Of a stretch of 64,000 nucleotides of DNA, positions 47,893 to 57,452 are shown one piece after another. Source of the DNA: Mobilicoccus massiliensis. GTDB taxonomy: Bacteria > Actinomycetota > Actinomycetes > Actinomycetales > Dermatophilaceae. Position 1 is the first letter of the stretch. Each line of letters starts with the position of its first letter. The position numbers and the translations under genes are program-made. The stretch is taken from assembly GCF_000826525.2 (NCBI RefSeq), contig NZ_LN651326.1, positions 323,277-387,276 of the forward strand, written 5' to 3'. The notes under the pieces are model-generated. The model was not told where the DNA came from, did not search any database, and worked only from the letters and a program-made list of their open reading frames with translations.

Positions 47893-49230
47893 TCAGAGCC
47901 CCAGCACCGCCTGCGCGACGAGGAAGTAGATGACGAGCCCGGTGGCGTCGACGATCGTCGTGATGAACGGGGCGCTGACCACGGCCGGGTCGACTCCGAC
48001 CTTGCTCGCGAGCAACGGGATCACCGCACCCACCGTCGTCGCCAGCGAGCACACCGCGACGAGCGAGACCACCAGCACGAACGCGATCTCTCGACCCACG
48101 AGGAGCCAGGCCGGGCCGAACCCGACGGCCGCGAGCACGAGGCCGAGCGAGAGCCCGGTGAGCAGTTCCCGACCCGCGACCCGGGGAGCGTCGCGGGCGG
48201 TGATCTCGCCGTCCGAGAGGGCGCGCACCACGGTCGTCACGGTCTGGGCGCCGGCGTTGCCGCCCGTGCCGATGAGCAGGGGCACGAACAACGCGAGGGC
48301 GACGACCTGGGAGAGGGTCTCCTCGAAGTGGTCGAGGACGTTGACCGTGAGCGTCGCGGCGGCGATGAGCACGAGCAGCCACACGACGCGCGAGCGCACG
48401 ACCTGCTGGATCGAGCGGGTGAGATAGGGCCGGGGCACGACCTGCAGACCGGAGGACCGGTGCACGTCCTCGACGTTCTCCTCGTGGAGGATGCGCATCG
48501 CGTCGTCCACGTCGAGCACGCCGACGAGGCGGTCCTCGTCGTCGACGACCGGCAGACCCACCAGGCCGTGGTCGCGCAGCCGGCGGGCCGCGACCTCCTG
48601 GTCCTCGTGGACGTTGGCCGAGACGGGTCCGTCGGCGAGATCCGCCACCGGCGTCTCCGGGTCGGCGGTGACGAGATCCCACAGCGGCAGGAGTCCGACC
48701 AGGCGGCGGCCGGCCGCGAGTACGGGCACGGCGTGCATCGACTCGACCCGGCTGCCGACCCGCCGCAACCGGCCCAGCGCATCTCCCGCGGTCGCGCCGA
48801 CCGGCACGGTCGCCACCTCCGGTGTCATCCGCCGCCCGGCAGATTCGCGCGGATAACCGAGGACGGTCTCGGTCATCGTGCGCTCGTCCGGGGTCAGCCC
48901 CGAGAGCAGCCGCACGACCATCGCGGCGGGCAACTCGTCGAGCAGTCGCGCGCGGTCGTCGGGGTCGAGGTCGTCGACGAGCTGGCGCACCCGCTCCTCC
49001 CGCAGTCCGTCGAGGAGTTCCCTCGCGGTCTCGGCGTCGAGGTCCTCGAACACGTCGAGGGCGGTGTCCTTGTCGAGCAGCCGGAAGACGACGGCACGCC
49101 GCTGCGGCGACAGGCGCCCGAGCTCACGACGGATCACGGGGGCGTCGAGGGTGCGCAACGCCTCGGCCACCTCGCTCGGGGTGCCACCGGCCAGGGCACG
49201 TGAGACATCGATCGTCGGCACGTCGGTCAT
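47893..49230 (-). CDS. mgtE: Magnesium transporter MgtE
   Basis: The 445-residue protein is a complete MgtE channel. The N domain (1-125) has superhelical repeats (LDKDTALDVFEDLDAETARE), two CBS domains follow (about 130-255) that sense cytosolic Mg2+, then a connecting helix and five membrane helices. The pore signatures LIGTGGNAGAQT and VSAPFITTIVDATGLVIYF, with the Asp of the selectivity site, are intact. ATG 49230 follows GGAGG. I saw no Mg-sensing leader upstream. Confidence 0.95.
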   Translation of the reverse strand: MTDVPTIDVSRALAGGTPSEVAEALRTLDAPVIRRELGRLSPQRRAVVFRLLDKDTALDVFEDLDAETARELLDGLREERVRQLVDDLDPDDRARLLDELPAAMVVRLLSGLTPDERTMTETVLGYPRESAGRRMTPEVATVPVGATAGDALGRLRRVGSRVESMHAVPVLAAGRRLVGLLPLWDLVTADPETPVADLADGPVSANVHEDQEVAARRLRDHGLVGLPVVDDEDRLVGVLDVDDAMRILHEENVEDVHRSSGLQVVPRPYLTRSIQQVVRSRVVWLLVLIAAATLTVNVLDHFEETLSQVVALALFVPLLIGTGGNAGAQTVTTVVRALSDGEITARDAPRVAGRELLTGLSLGLVLAAVGFGPAWLLVGREIAFVLVVSLVAVCSLATTVGAVIPLLASKVGVDPAVVSAPFITTIVDATGLVIYFLVAQAVLGL

Positions 49231-49311
49231 CGCAGCCTCCGTTCACGAGGGGTTCGGATCGACCCCATCATGGCGGTGTCGTCGGGGCCGACAGGTGCGC
49301 GGCATACGAAC

Positions 49312-49345
49312 GACGCCCCGCTCCACCGGGGTGGAACGGGGCGTC
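49312..49345. terminator. Terminator hairpin of the GlsB-like gene
   Basis: GACGCCCCG[C]TCCACC pairs with GGTGGA[A]CGGGGCGTC across 49312-49345 with a single mismatch and a short loop. It begins 15 bases beyond the stop of the minus-strand gene at 49361. Confidence 0.75.
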
Positions 49346-49360
49346 GAGGGGGTAGGCGCG

Positions 49361-49636
49361 TCAGACGGTCGAACGACGTCCGAAGACCAGCTTGAGGATG
49401 AACAGCAGGAGGCACGCGCCGAGCACGGCGGTGATGAGGCTGAAGATGAGGCCGCCACCCGCGGCGTCGAAGCCAGCGAGCGTCATGAGGTAGCCGCCCA
49501 GCAGGCCGCCGATGATGCCGACGATGATGTTGGCGAGCAGTCCCATCTGGGCGTCGGTGCCCATGAACTTGCTGGCGATCCAGCCGGCGATGCCGCCGAT
49601 GATGATCCAGGCGATGAAACCCATGGAGAGAGTCAT
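49361..49636 (-). CDS. GlsB/YeaQ/YmgE family stress-response membrane protein
   Basis: The 91-residue protein has three membrane helices and the family's glycine pattern: FIAWIIIGGIAGWIASKFMG, LLANIIVGIIGGLLGGYLM and AVLGACLLLFILKLVFGRR. It is a small inner-membrane protein linked to stress response by family only. ATG 49636 with a GAAGGA site 6 bases upstream. It is followed by a strong hairpin terminator. Confidence 0.92.
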   Translation of the reverse strand: MTLSMGFIAWIIIGGIAGWIASKFMGTDAQMGLLANIIVGIIGGLLGGYLMTLAGFDAAGGGLIFSLITAVLGACLLLFILKLVFGRRSTV

Positions 49637-49777
49637 GTCGATTCCTTCGGTCGAACTCGTGGATGTGAGCGGTGCGGCGTTCCCACGGCCATGTGGTTCG
49701 GCTCGCTCCGTCCGTACTGGCATGGCATTACCCCGGAGGTCGGGATTCATGCACCCGGAATCCGGACAGTTCTCGAT

Positions 49778-49794
49778 TGCGGGCCTGACCCGCA
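49778..49794. terminator. Small hairpin after the Mrp operon
   Basis: TGCGGGCCTGACCCGCA at 49778-49794 forms a 6-base-pair stem 10 bases beyond the mnhG stop. It is short, so its role as the operon terminator is uncertain. Confidence 0.35.
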
Positions 49795-49803
49795 TGCCCG
49801 TGG

Positions 49804-50265
49804 TTACCCACAGTCTCCTGGATCATGCGCCTCTGCCGAGGTTCCCCGCCCGTTCCCCCGCGTGTCGCCGCCGCCCGAGTGGGCGCTGGTTCGGGCGCCT
49901 CCGGGCTCCTCGGCGAGCTCGTTGGGGCTCGTCTCCGGGTCGATGGGCGCGCCCGACATGATCGTCGCGCGGGCCAGGGCATTGCTCGCCATCGAGGAGA
50001 CGACGAGCAGTGCCGCGATGGTGACGACGAGCCGCACGAGCGCCCAAAGGGAGAATCCCGTCGTCGCCACCGTGTACCCGTACGTGCCGACGACGATGAG
50101 GGGCACGCCGAGGGCCGTGGCGGGCGAGAGGGCGTTGACGCGGGTGATGGCGTCGCGTGCCCGCATGAGCGCGATCGACGTGAGCAGCATGATGACGGCG
50201 CCGGCGAGCACGAGCGCGCCGACGACGACCTCGACGACGAGCATGACCGGGGTGACGGAGGTCAT
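49804..50265 (-). CDS. mnhG: Mrp cation/proton antiporter subunit G
   Basis: The 153-residue protein has three membrane helices and MnhG motifs: VVVGALVLAGAVIMLLTSIALMR, cited in part, then DAITRVNALSPATALGVPLIV. The tail from residue 107 is hydrophilic and Gly-rich. It is last in the six-gene Mrp operon; its ATG overlaps the mnhF stop (ATGA at 50262-50265). Subunit G is a small accessory subunit needed for complex assembly. Confidence 0.93.
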   Translation of the reverse strand: MTSVTPVMLVVEVVVGALVLAGAVIMLLTSIALMRARDAITRVNALSPATALGVPLIVVGTYGYTVATTGFSLWALVRLVVTIAALLVVSSMASNALARATIMSGAPIDPETSPNELAEEPGGARTSAHSGGGDTRGNGRGTSAEAHDPGDCG

Positions 50266-50534
50266 CGTCGCCCCCTCGTGATGATGCGGGAGAGCGAGAC
50301 CGTCGCGAGGATCCCGAGCAGTGCGGCGATCATCACCGCGTCGTCGACCACGGCGGAGTGGACGGCGGTGCCGAAGACGGCGAGCACTCCGACGGCCGAG
50401 AAGTACACGAGGTCGCCGACGACGGCTCGGCTGGCGTCGTCGGTCGCCGTCGCCACGCGCACCAGGCCGGCGAGGACCGCGATGCCGAGCAGGACGACCG
50501 CGATCGAGAGGACCACGGCGAGGGCCGGACTCAT
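50262..50534 (-). CDS. mnhF: Mrp cation/proton antiporter subunit F
   Basis: The 90-residue protein has three membrane helices and the MnhF core VGDLVYFSAVGVLAVFG with DDAVMIAALLGILATVSLSR. The ATG at 50534 fits the GGAGG site 6 bases upstream; a GTG at 50537 overlaps the mnhE stop and is an alternative. It is translationally coupled at both ends. Confidence 0.93.
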   Translation of the reverse strand: MSPALAVVLSIAVVLLGIAVLAGLVRVATATDDASRAVVGDLVYFSAVGVLAVFGTAVHSAVVDDAVMIAALLGILATVSLSRIITRGRR

Positions 50535-50920
50535 CACGTGCCTCCGTTCGAGGATGGATCGGGCTCGAGTCTGCTCTCGCGTCCTCGGGTGACGCGCAGC
50601 AGCCGCGTCTCCATGTCTCTCAGGTCGGCGAGCACGGCCTCACGGTCCGAGCAGAACATGGCGTGGACGAACAGGGTGGGCGGCGCGGTGCGGGTGGCGG
50701 CGGCGGTGCCGACGACGAGCGTCCCGGGAGTGATCGTGATCGAACTCGACATCGCGACGATCTCCCCGTCGGTGCGGCAGCGCAGGGGGAGCTCGACGAT
50801 GCCGGGCCGGATGAGGCGCCGCCGCGAGACCGCGGCTCGGCAGATCTGCCAGGTGCCGGAGCCGATGGCCGCGACGATGTAGGCGAGGTAGGAGAGGGCT
50901 GCGAGCGGATGACGGATCAT
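50534..50920 (-). CDS. mnhE: Mrp cation/proton antiporter subunit E
   Basis: The 128-residue protein matches MnhE: a single hydrophobic segment (LAYIVAAIGSGTWQI), GIVELPLRCRTDGEI, SSSITITPGTLVVG and LFVHAMFCSDRE. It is somewhat shorter than classical MnhE (about 160) because it lacks one or two N-terminal helices, as is usual in Actinobacteria. ATG overlaps the mnhD stop. Confidence 0.92.
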   Translation of the reverse strand: MIRHPLAALSYLAYIVAAIGSGTWQICRAAVSRRRLIRPGIVELPLRCRTDGEIVAMSSSITITPGTLVVGTAAATRTAPPTLFVHAMFCSDREAVLADLRDMETRLLRVTRGRESRLEPDPSSNGGT

Positions 50921-52440
50921 CGGATCACCGCCTTGGCATAGGGGGCGAGGTCGGTCAGCGTGGCGGCCGCGCGGTCGGTGACGGGAAAGATCGGGCCGGC
51001 GAACACGAACATCGCGACCGAGACGCCGATGAGCACCAGGCCCGGAGCCGCCACTGCGGAGCGGATGCGCACGTCGCCGACGGGGGTGAGCTCACCACGG
51101 CCGGTCTCGGGATCCGGGGGGCGGTAGCGCTCGAGCGGGCGGCCCCAGAACACCTGGGACCACACCCGCTGGAGGGCGAGCAGCGAGAGGACGGAGGCGA
51201 GGATCATCGCCGCGACCAGCGACCAGGCGAGCACGGGATGCCTCGTCACGGCGGCGGTGCTCGCGAGGATGAGCCCGACCTTGCCCCACAGGCCGCTCGT
51301 GGGCGGGAGGCCGACGAGGGAGAAGAGCCCGAGCGCGACTCCGACCGCGAGCCAGGGCTCCCGGCGCATCAGGCCGGAGACCCGGTCGAGCCGGCCGCTG
51401 CCATAGGTGTGCTCGATCGCGCCGGCGAGCAGCAACAGCGCGCCCATCGTCACGATGTGGTGGACGAGGTAGAACAGGCCCGCCGAGAGCGACGCGGCCG
51501 TGAACAGCGCGACGCCGACGAGGATGTGGCCCACGCCGGTGACCATCTGCCACGCGAGCGCACTGCGCAGATGGTTCTCTCCGAACGTCGCGAGCGCGCC
51601 GAGGACGATGGTGACGACGACGGCCGCGCCGACGGCCGGCCACCACGAGGGCGCGTCGGCGCCGAACGTCGTCGCGTGGATGCGGTAGAGGGCGTAGAGA
51701 CCGACCTTGGTGTGCAGGGCGGAGAACAACGCCATGATCCCGGCCGAGGTGTCGGGATAGGTGCGGGGCAGCCAGCCGTGGACCGGCGCCAGACCGGCCT
51801 TGACCGAGAGCGCGAGCAGGACGACGGCGATGGCGACACCGGCCCGCGGGTCCTCGGCGCCGGCGCCGACGAGCGCGGCCAGCGTCACGGTGCCGGTGGT
51901 CGCGTACACGAACCCGACGCCGACGACGAGGATCGTGCTCGTCACGAGGTTGACCACCACGAACGTGCGGCCGACGCCGAGCCGGCGCCACGAGCCCGCG
52001 CCGGCGAGCAGGGCGTAGGAGGGCAGGAGCATGACCTCGACCCAGACGAAGAGGTTGAAGAGGTCACCGGTGAGCAGGGCGCCGTTGACGCCGCCGAGCA
52101 GCATGAGCACCAGGGGTGCGACGAACCGGCGTCGGTCGCCTCCCGTGGCGATGACGAACCACGCGCAGACGAGCGTCGTCAGCGAGGTCACGGCGATCAT
52201 CAGCGCCGAGAGCGTGTCGGAGACGAACGGGATCGCGATGCCGGGCACGTAACCGCCGACCTGGGTGGCGAGGACGGGTGTTCTCGCGTGCTCGGCGAGC
52301 AGGAACAGGGCGGCGACGCCGGTGGCCAGCGGTGTCGCGAGCATGAGCAGACGTCCGATCCACGGTCTGCGGACGACGACGCCCACCCCGGCCAGCAGCA
52401 GGGGGACGGCGGTGAACAGCGGCAACCAGGCAGGGTTCAT
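50917..52440 (-). CDS. mnhD: Mrp cation/proton antiporter subunit D
   Basis: The 507-residue protein has about fourteen membrane helices and is homologous to the proton-pumping NuoM/NuoN subunits. Key segments are LFNLFVWVEVMLLPSYALL (conserved Glu), SVKAGLAPVHGWLPRTYPD (Lys and His), FSALHTKVGLYALYRI and LVGLPPTSGLWGKVG. With MrpA it forms the ion-translocating core. The ATG overlaps the mnhC stop. Confidence 0.95.
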   Translation of the reverse strand: MNPAWLPLFTAVPLLLAGVGVVVRRPWIGRLLMLATPLATGVAALFLLAEHARTPVLATQVGGYVPGIAIPFVSDTLSALMIAVTSLTTLVCAWFVIATGGDRRRFVAPLVLMLLGGVNGALLTGDLFNLFVWVEVMLLPSYALLAGAGSWRRLGVGRTFVVVNLVTSTILVVGVGFVYATTGTVTLAALVGAGAEDPRAGVAIAVVLLALSVKAGLAPVHGWLPRTYPDTSAGIMALFSALHTKVGLYALYRIHATTFGADAPSWWPAVGAAVVVTIVLGALATFGENHLRSALAWQMVTGVGHILVGVALFTAASLSAGLFYLVHHIVTMGALLLLAGAIEHTYGSGRLDRVSGLMRREPWLAVGVALGLFSLVGLPPTSGLWGKVGLILASTAAVTRHPVLAWSLVAAMILASVLSLLALQRVWSQVFWGRPLERYRPPDPETGRGELTPVGDVRIRSAVAAPGLVLIGVSVAMFVFAGPIFPVTDRAAATLTDLAPYAKAVIR

Positions 52441-52769
52441 CGATCCTCGTTCTCCCCGGTCGCGGGCATGCGGTAGGTGTCGTCGTTGTGGCCGAGCACG
52501 GCGAGCATGAGCATGAACACCGTCACCGCCATCGAGATGACGATCGCGGTGAGCACGAACGCCATCGGCAGCGGATCGGCCACGGTCGCGGAGTCCATCC
52601 GGTCGGTGAGCGGCTCACCGCGCCATGCGGAGACGCCGGTCGCGAGCAGCATGAGGTTGGCCGCGTGGCTGAACAGCGTCATCCCGAACACGACCCGCAC
52701 CATGCTGCGTGAGAGCAGGAGGTAGACCCCTCCGGTGACGAGGACGGCGATGGTGGCGGCGAGGATCAC
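52437..52769 (-). CDS. mnhC: Mrp cation/proton antiporter subunit C
   Basis: The 110-residue protein is a NuoK-like subunit with three membrane helices: VTGGVYLLLSRSMVRVVFG, LFSHAANLMLLATG and ADPLPMAFVLTAIVISMAVT. It starts at a GTG overlapping the mnhA stop (GTGA at 52766-52769). Confidence 0.95.
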   Translation of the reverse strand: MILAATIAVLVTGGVYLLLSRSMVRVVFGMTLFSHAANLMLLATGVSAWRGEPLTDRMDSATVADPLPMAFVLTAIVISMAVTVFMLMLAVLGHNDDTYRMPATGENEDR

Positions 52770-55700
52770 GGGCGGACCTCCGGTTCGGTGGTCGGGGCGT
52801 GGGCCGATCGGTCGTCGGAGCGGGCGCTCGTCCGAGGTGCGTGACCGGCCTGGGCCGGGGCTGTGCCGGAGGCGAGGAACCGCGTGTGCGCCCGGGCCTT
52901 GGACTCCTCGTCGAGCCCGAGCACGGCGAGGTCGTCGTCGGTGCGCACCTCGTGCGACCCGCGCGGTCGCAGAACTCGCCGGCGGCGCCGGAGATCGGCG
53001 ATGTCGGATTCGCCGAGGATCTCGCCCTCGGTCATCTCGCGGGCGCGTTCGTGGGTGCGCTCGGTCTCGGTGGCCTCGCCCGTGCCGAGGAGGTTGAACG
53101 CGGCCATGACGAGCCCGAGCACGGCCGCGTAGACGCCCGCGTCGAACACCATCGACGTGGTGAGGTGAATCCCGGCGATCTCGGTGTGGCCGGGTTGGAG
53201 GAACGCGCCCTCGACGACGAGGTTGACGAGGCCGGTGCCGACCGCGACGACGATGCCGCCGCCGATGAGCACGATCGGCAGCCGAGGCGGTCCGATCTGC
53301 CGGTCGCGGGCCGTCGAGAGGTAGACGAGGCCGACGATCGCCGAGCCCACGAGGGCGGCGATGAATCCGCCGCCGGGGGCGTTGTGCCCGCGCCAGAACA
53401 GGCCGGCGGAGACGAGTACGAGCAGCGGCACGACGATGCGCAGCATGAGTTGCAACGCGATCGTGTTGGGCCAGGCGAGCAGGATGGCCCGGCGCGCGGT
53501 GGTGCCCGGCCCGCGCAGGCGAGGAACCTGTCGGGGGACGTGCCGGGTGTCGTGCGGCGGGGAGTCCTCGTACGAGTCGTCACCTGGTTGCGGTGCGGAC
53601 AAGGCGTGGGGGTCGGCGACGGGGTAGGGGTCGAGCTGGCGATCACGCACGGTCGAGAGCACGGCGACGAGCGCGACGCCCGTCATGCCGAGCACGGAGA
53701 GTTCGCCGAGGGTGTCGAGGGCGCGGAACTCGACGAGGATGACGTTGACGATGTTGTGGCCGCCCGAGACCTCCTCGGTGTGGGTGAGGTAGTACTCGGC
53801 GATCTCGGAGCGGCCGCGGCGTCCGGTGAACAGCCACGTGCCGAGGCCCGCCGCGAGCCCGGCGGCGACGGCGATGGCCCCCTTGAGCACACGCGGCCGC
53901 GGTCGGGTGGGCAGGAACGTCACCGGCAGCTTCTGCAGCACGAGCATGATGACGACGATCGTCAGCGCCTCGACGAGCAGTTGGGTGAGCGCGACGTCGG
54001 GCGCGCCCAGGCTGACGATCTGGACGGTGACGAGGATGCCGACGGCAGACAGCGAGACCACGGCCGCGAGGCGGGCACGGACCCGCACGACCAGGCTCAC
54101 GGCTCCGGCGATGAGCACGAAGAGCACGAGGTCGAGCGGTCGGGAGAGGTGCGGGACCGACGGCGGCACGTCCTCGGGTGTCAGGGTGAGCAGGCCGCCG
54201 AGGAGAACGGCGGCGAACGCGCCGAGGATCGTCGCGAGGTGCCGGGTGGGGTGATGACCGGAGACGAGTTGGGAGGCGACGAGCCCGGCTCGGCGCAGCG
54301 CGCCGTTGAGGAGCGCGATGACCCCGGCGCCGTCGACCGGCAGCAGGGGCCGTTCGAGCAGCGGCCAGAGCCGGTGGCGAGAGGCGAGTGCGAGGAGGCC
54401 GAGGGCGAACACGACGAGCGTCGCGAGCAGCTCCGGAGTGAGGCCGTGCCAGAGGACGAAGTGGGAGTGATGCTCCGAGCCGGGCCGGGCGGCCTGCGTC
54501 GCCAGGTCGACCGGGTGGTCGAGGACGCCGGCGGCCAGGCCGAGCGGGATGCCGGCGAGGATCGGCAGGGCGGCGGCGCCGAGGAGCACGAGGCCGGGGG
54601 TGTGCAGGTGTTCGCCGTTCTCGAGGCGGCCGTCGTCGATGCGGCGTGACCCGTCGACGAAGCCTCCGAGGACGATCTTTCCGCAGTAGGCGAAGGTGAG
54701 GATGCTGGCGGCGGCGCCGGCCGCGAGCGCGGCCCATCCGGCGGCTTCACCGCCCGGCGCGTCGTGCAGTGCCGTGAACAGCGACTCCTTGGTGACGAAC
54801 CCGAGCAGCGGGGGGATACCCGCCATCGACGCGGCGCCCACGCAGGCGACCGCGAAGCTGACCGGCATCGACCGCCACAGCGGCGGCAGCCGGCGCAGAT
54901 CACGCGTGCCCGTGGCGTGGTCGACGACACCGACCATCATGAACAGCCCCGACTTGAACAGCGCGTGCGCGATGACGTGCGCGACCGCGGCGGCGAGCGC
55001 GAGCGGGGTGCCGACCCCGATCGCCGCGACGACGAGCCCGAGCTGGCTCACGGTGGAGTAGGCCATGAGGCGCTTGAGGTCGGTCTGCTGCAGGGCGAAG
55101 AGGGCGCCGAGCGCGGCGGTGAACAGGCCGGTGCAGATGAGCGTCGCGTTCCACAGCGGGGTTGCGTGAAAGGCGGGGCTGAAGCGCAGGAGCAGGAAGA
55201 TGCCGGCCTTGACCACCGCCGCCGCGTGCAGGTAGGCGCTCACCGGGGTCGAGGCGGCCATCGCGTCGGGAAGCCACACGTGGAACGGGAACTGCGCCGA
55301 CTTGGTGAACCCCGCGAGAAGGACGAGCAGCGCGACTCCGCTCGTGAACGCGGGATCGGTCGCCCAGACGGGGTCGGCCAGGGCGCCGCCGACGGCCGTG
55401 GTCCCCGTTCGCGCGACGACGAGTCCGATCGCGACGAGCAGCGTGAGCCCTCCGACGAACGTGAGGAACATCGTGCGCAGCGACGCCGCCTCCCCGGCCC
55501 GACCGCCCTGCCCGACGAGCAGGAACGAGGCGATGCTCGTGATCTCCCAACACACGAAGAGGGTGACGAGGTCGTCGGTGAGGACGAGTCCGGTCATCGC
55601 CGCGGTGAACGTGGCCATGACGAGGAAGAACCCGCGGTGCTCGAGGCGGCGCCCGTGCTCGTCGGCCGCCGCGAGATAGCGCGTGGAGTACGTGAGGACG

Positions 55701-55984
55701 ACCGCGCCGATGACGAGGGCGATGAGAGCGAAGACGACACCGAGGCCGTCGGCGCGCAACGCGAGCTCGACGCCGAGTGCCGGCACCCACGGTGTCGACC
55801 ACGTCGGGTTCTCGCCCGCGAGCACAGCGAGCACAGCGGGGAGAAACACCGCCGCGGCCGCGAGATACAGGGCGGCGAGCGCGAATCCGGCGTTTCGGCC
55901 GAGGACACGGCTCAGCAACGGCGCGAGGGCGACCGCGATCAGAAGAAGGAGAAGGGTGCCTGGGAGCGACTCGGTCGGTGTCAT
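52766..55984 (-). CDS. mnhA: Mrp cation/proton antiporter subunits A and B fused
   Basis: The 1072-residue protein opens the operon. Residues 1-about 780 are MrpA: NuoL-like with LFVCWEITSIASFLLVG, GFTKSAQFPFHVWLPDAM, TPVSAYLHAAAVVKAGIF and LMAYSTVSQLGLV, then the MrpA tail including ALTQLLVEALTIVVIMLVL. After a hydrophilic linker (about 790-830), residues about 840-970 are MrpB: MLRIVVPLLVLVSAGLFWRG, cited as start, then APGGGFIAALVGSAI and TTSMVFDAGVYAAVLGLVMA. The fusion is common in Actinobacteria. The complex exchanges Na+ for protons and supports pH and salt homeostasis. A charged tail of about 100 residues ends the protein. Confidence 0.95.
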   Translation of the reverse strand: MTPTESLPGTLLLLLIAVALAPLLSRVLGRNAGFALAALYLAAAAVFLPAVLAVLAGENPTWSTPWVPALGVELALRADGLGVVFALIALVIGAVVLTYSTRYLAAADEHGRRLEHRGFFLVMATFTAAMTGLVLTDDLVTLFVCWEITSIASFLLVGQGGRAGEAASLRTMFLTFVGGLTLLVAIGLVVARTGTTAVGGALADPVWATDPAFTSGVALLVLLAGFTKSAQFPFHVWLPDAMAASTPVSAYLHAAAVVKAGIFLLLRFSPAFHATPLWNATLICTGLFTAALGALFALQQTDLKRLMAYSTVSQLGLVVAAIGVGTPLALAAAVAHVIAHALFKSGLFMMVGVVDHATGTRDLRRLPPLWRSMPVSFAVACVGAASMAGIPPLLGFVTKESLFTALHDAPGGEAAGWAALAAGAAASILTFAYCGKIVLGGFVDGSRRIDDGRLENGEHLHTPGLVLLGAAALPILAGIPLGLAAGVLDHPVDLATQAARPGSEHHSHFVLWHGLTPELLATLVVFALGLLALASRHRLWPLLERPLLPVDGAGVIALLNGALRRAGLVASQLVSGHHPTRHLATILGAFAAVLLGGLLTLTPEDVPPSVPHLSRPLDLVLFVLIAGAVSLVVRVRARLAAVVSLSAVGILVTVQIVSLGAPDVALTQLLVEALTIVVIMLVLQKLPVTFLPTRPRPRVLKGAIAVAAGLAAGLGTWLFTGRRGRSEIAEYYLTHTEEVSGGHNIVNVILVEFRALDTLGELSVLGMTGVALVAVLSTVRDRQLDPYPVADPHALSAPQPGDDSYEDSPPHDTRHVPRQVPRLRGPGTTARRAILLAWPNTIALQLMLRIVVPLLVLVSAGLFWRGHNAPGGGFIAALVGSAIVGLVYLSTARDRQIGPPRLPIVLIGGGIVVAVGTGLVNLVVEGAFLQPGHTEIAGIHLTTSMVFDAGVYAAVLGLVMAAFNLLGTGEATETERTHERAREMTEGEILGESDIADLRRRRRVLRPRGSHEVRTDDDLAVLGLDEESKARAHTRFLASGTAPAQAGHAPRTSARSDDRSAHAPTTEPEVRP

Positions 55985-56346
55985 GAGGCCTCAGGGGTCG
56001 GGGGCAGACTCAACGCACAAGCGACCCCGCGGTGCGAAGCGCCATTGCCGACCAGACTTCCCGGCTCACCGAGCCTTACGTTAACCGACATCCGTAACCG
56101 CAGCGACCCGCGCGGCCGCCTCCCCGTAGCGCCGAACCCACCCCCGGGGGGCTCTGACCTGGCGTTTTCCGGGCGATCATTTTTTTCGTCGCGTGATCTG
56201 CTCGGCACCTACCCCGACGAGGCCGTCCGTTGACGGCCGTACTTGCCCCGCGACACCGTCCCACCGGCGAGACCCCGTTCGTCGTCGAGTCCCGTTCGTA
56301 ACCGTGGCGTCACGGGCTCGTGGTCCTCATCGGGAAGACTGGCGTC
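55985..56346. other. 362-base divergent gap upstream of the Mrp operon
   Basis: I see no gene here. It holds the Mrp operon promoter and that of the plus-strand membrane protein. The only distinctive element is the palindrome at 56076-56097. CCCCCGGGGGG near 56142-56152 and a T-rich ATTTTTTTCG at 56177-56188 are also present. Confidence 0.65.
56076..56097. promoter_or_regulatory. TTACG-N12-CGTAA palindrome upstream of the Mrp operon
   Basis: TTACGTTAACCGACATCCGTAA spans 56076-56097, with TTACG and CGTAA as inverted halves. Its position, about 95-115 bases before the mnhA start, and its AT content in a GC-rich background suit an operator or promoter. Which protein would bind is unknown. Confidence 0.35.
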
Positions 56347-57366
56347 GTGCCCGACTCCCCCCTTCGTGCAATGTCATTCGCTCTTCTCGCCTTCGTCTTC
56401 GGCATCCTCGCCGTCGTCGTCGCCACCTCGACCGACGGTGCCGTCACCGCCCCCTGGTGGATCCTCCTCGCCGTCCTCTGCTTCGTCCTGCCGTTCGGAT
56501 CCTGGTCGGCGCGAAGCGCCCGCAGCCGCGTGATCGCGCTGGCCGGGTTGATCGGCTCGTCGCTGCTGCTCGTCGGGGGTCTTCGCGTCAGCACCTCGAC
56601 CTTGCTCGTCGCGATCGTCGTCGCACCGTTGGCCCTCACCCTCGCGATGCTCCTCACTCATCACCTGCGCGGGCACCGCGTGGTCGGGGCCGTGCTGTTC
56701 GGCATCCCCCTCCTGCTCGTCGGGGCCGCGGCACCGGTGACGTTCGGCAGCGCCGAGATCCAGGCGCTCGTCACGCTCGACCCCTCCGGCGCTCTGCCGG
56801 CGATCCTCGAGGCCCTGCCGCCGATGCTGCTGTTCGGCGGAGCCTCGATGCTCACCGGTTCGGTCGTCGACCTCGCCTCACGGCTGCGTACCTCGGTCTC
56901 CGCCGAGGCGGTCCGCGGTATCGCCTACGTCGTCGGAGGGCTCGCGCTCGTGCTCGTCGCGGCCGCCGGGGTCGTGGCCGCGGGCACTCTCTCGGGCACG
57001 GCCTCTCGCGTCGGCACCAGCGCCACGGTGCTCGTCGTCGCCGCCGTCGCGGCGCTGTGGCACGGCCTGCGCACCCTCTCGCGGACTCGTGAGGTGTCAC
57101 GTGTCGGAGGTGCGATGACCGTGCTCTCGGTCGTCGCGGTTCTCGCCGGCGTGCTCCTCGCCCCGGCCGAGTCCCTCGCCACCGTCCTCTCCCTCGTGGC
57201 CCTGCTCGCCCTCGCCGCCGTCCTCGGCGCCGTCACCGGACTATGCGGCGCGGCGGCGCTCGTGCGCGCCCCGCGTCGCGAGCGCCGCCCGCTGCGCCTC
57301 GGCCTGCCACTGCGGGCCCGCGCCGTGCACTCGCGTCACGTCCAGTCCCGGCCCGTTCACTCCTGA
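56347..57366 (+). CDS. Polytopic membrane protein of unknown function
   Basis: The 339-residue protein has about ten hydrophobic segments spread over residues 8-320, such as FALLAFVFGILAVVVATS, VGAVLFGIPLLLVGAAAP and VLSVVAVLAGVLLAP, and a basic C-terminal tail. No family signature is recognised. The GTG at 56347 is preferred for its GGGAAG site 9 bases upstream; GTG 56320 and ATG 56371 are alternatives. It is 86 bases upstream of the AI-2E-type permease, in the same direction. Confidence 0.75.
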   Translation: MPDSPLRAMSFALLAFVFGILAVVVATSTDGAVTAPWWILLAVLCFVLPFGSWSARSARSRVIALAGLIGSSLLLVGGLRVSTSTLLVAIVVAPLALTLAMLLTHHLRGHRVVGAVLFGIPLLLVGAAAPVTFGSAEIQALVTLDPSGALPAILEALPPMLLFGGASMLTGSVVDLASRLRTSVSAEAVRGIAYVVGGLALVLVAAAGVVAAGTLSGTASRVGTSATVLVVAAVAALWHGLRTLSRTREVSRVGGAMTVLSVVAVLAGVLLAPAESLATVLSLVALLALAAVLGAVTGLCGAAALVRAPRRERRPLRLGLPLRARAVHSRHVQSRPVHS

Positions 57367-57452
57367 GCCTTGCGCGGATCCCTTTTTCGAGCAGACGGAT
57401 TCCCTCGCCGCGTCTACCGCGCTCGTCCAGGCGCATCCGCCATCATCGGCCC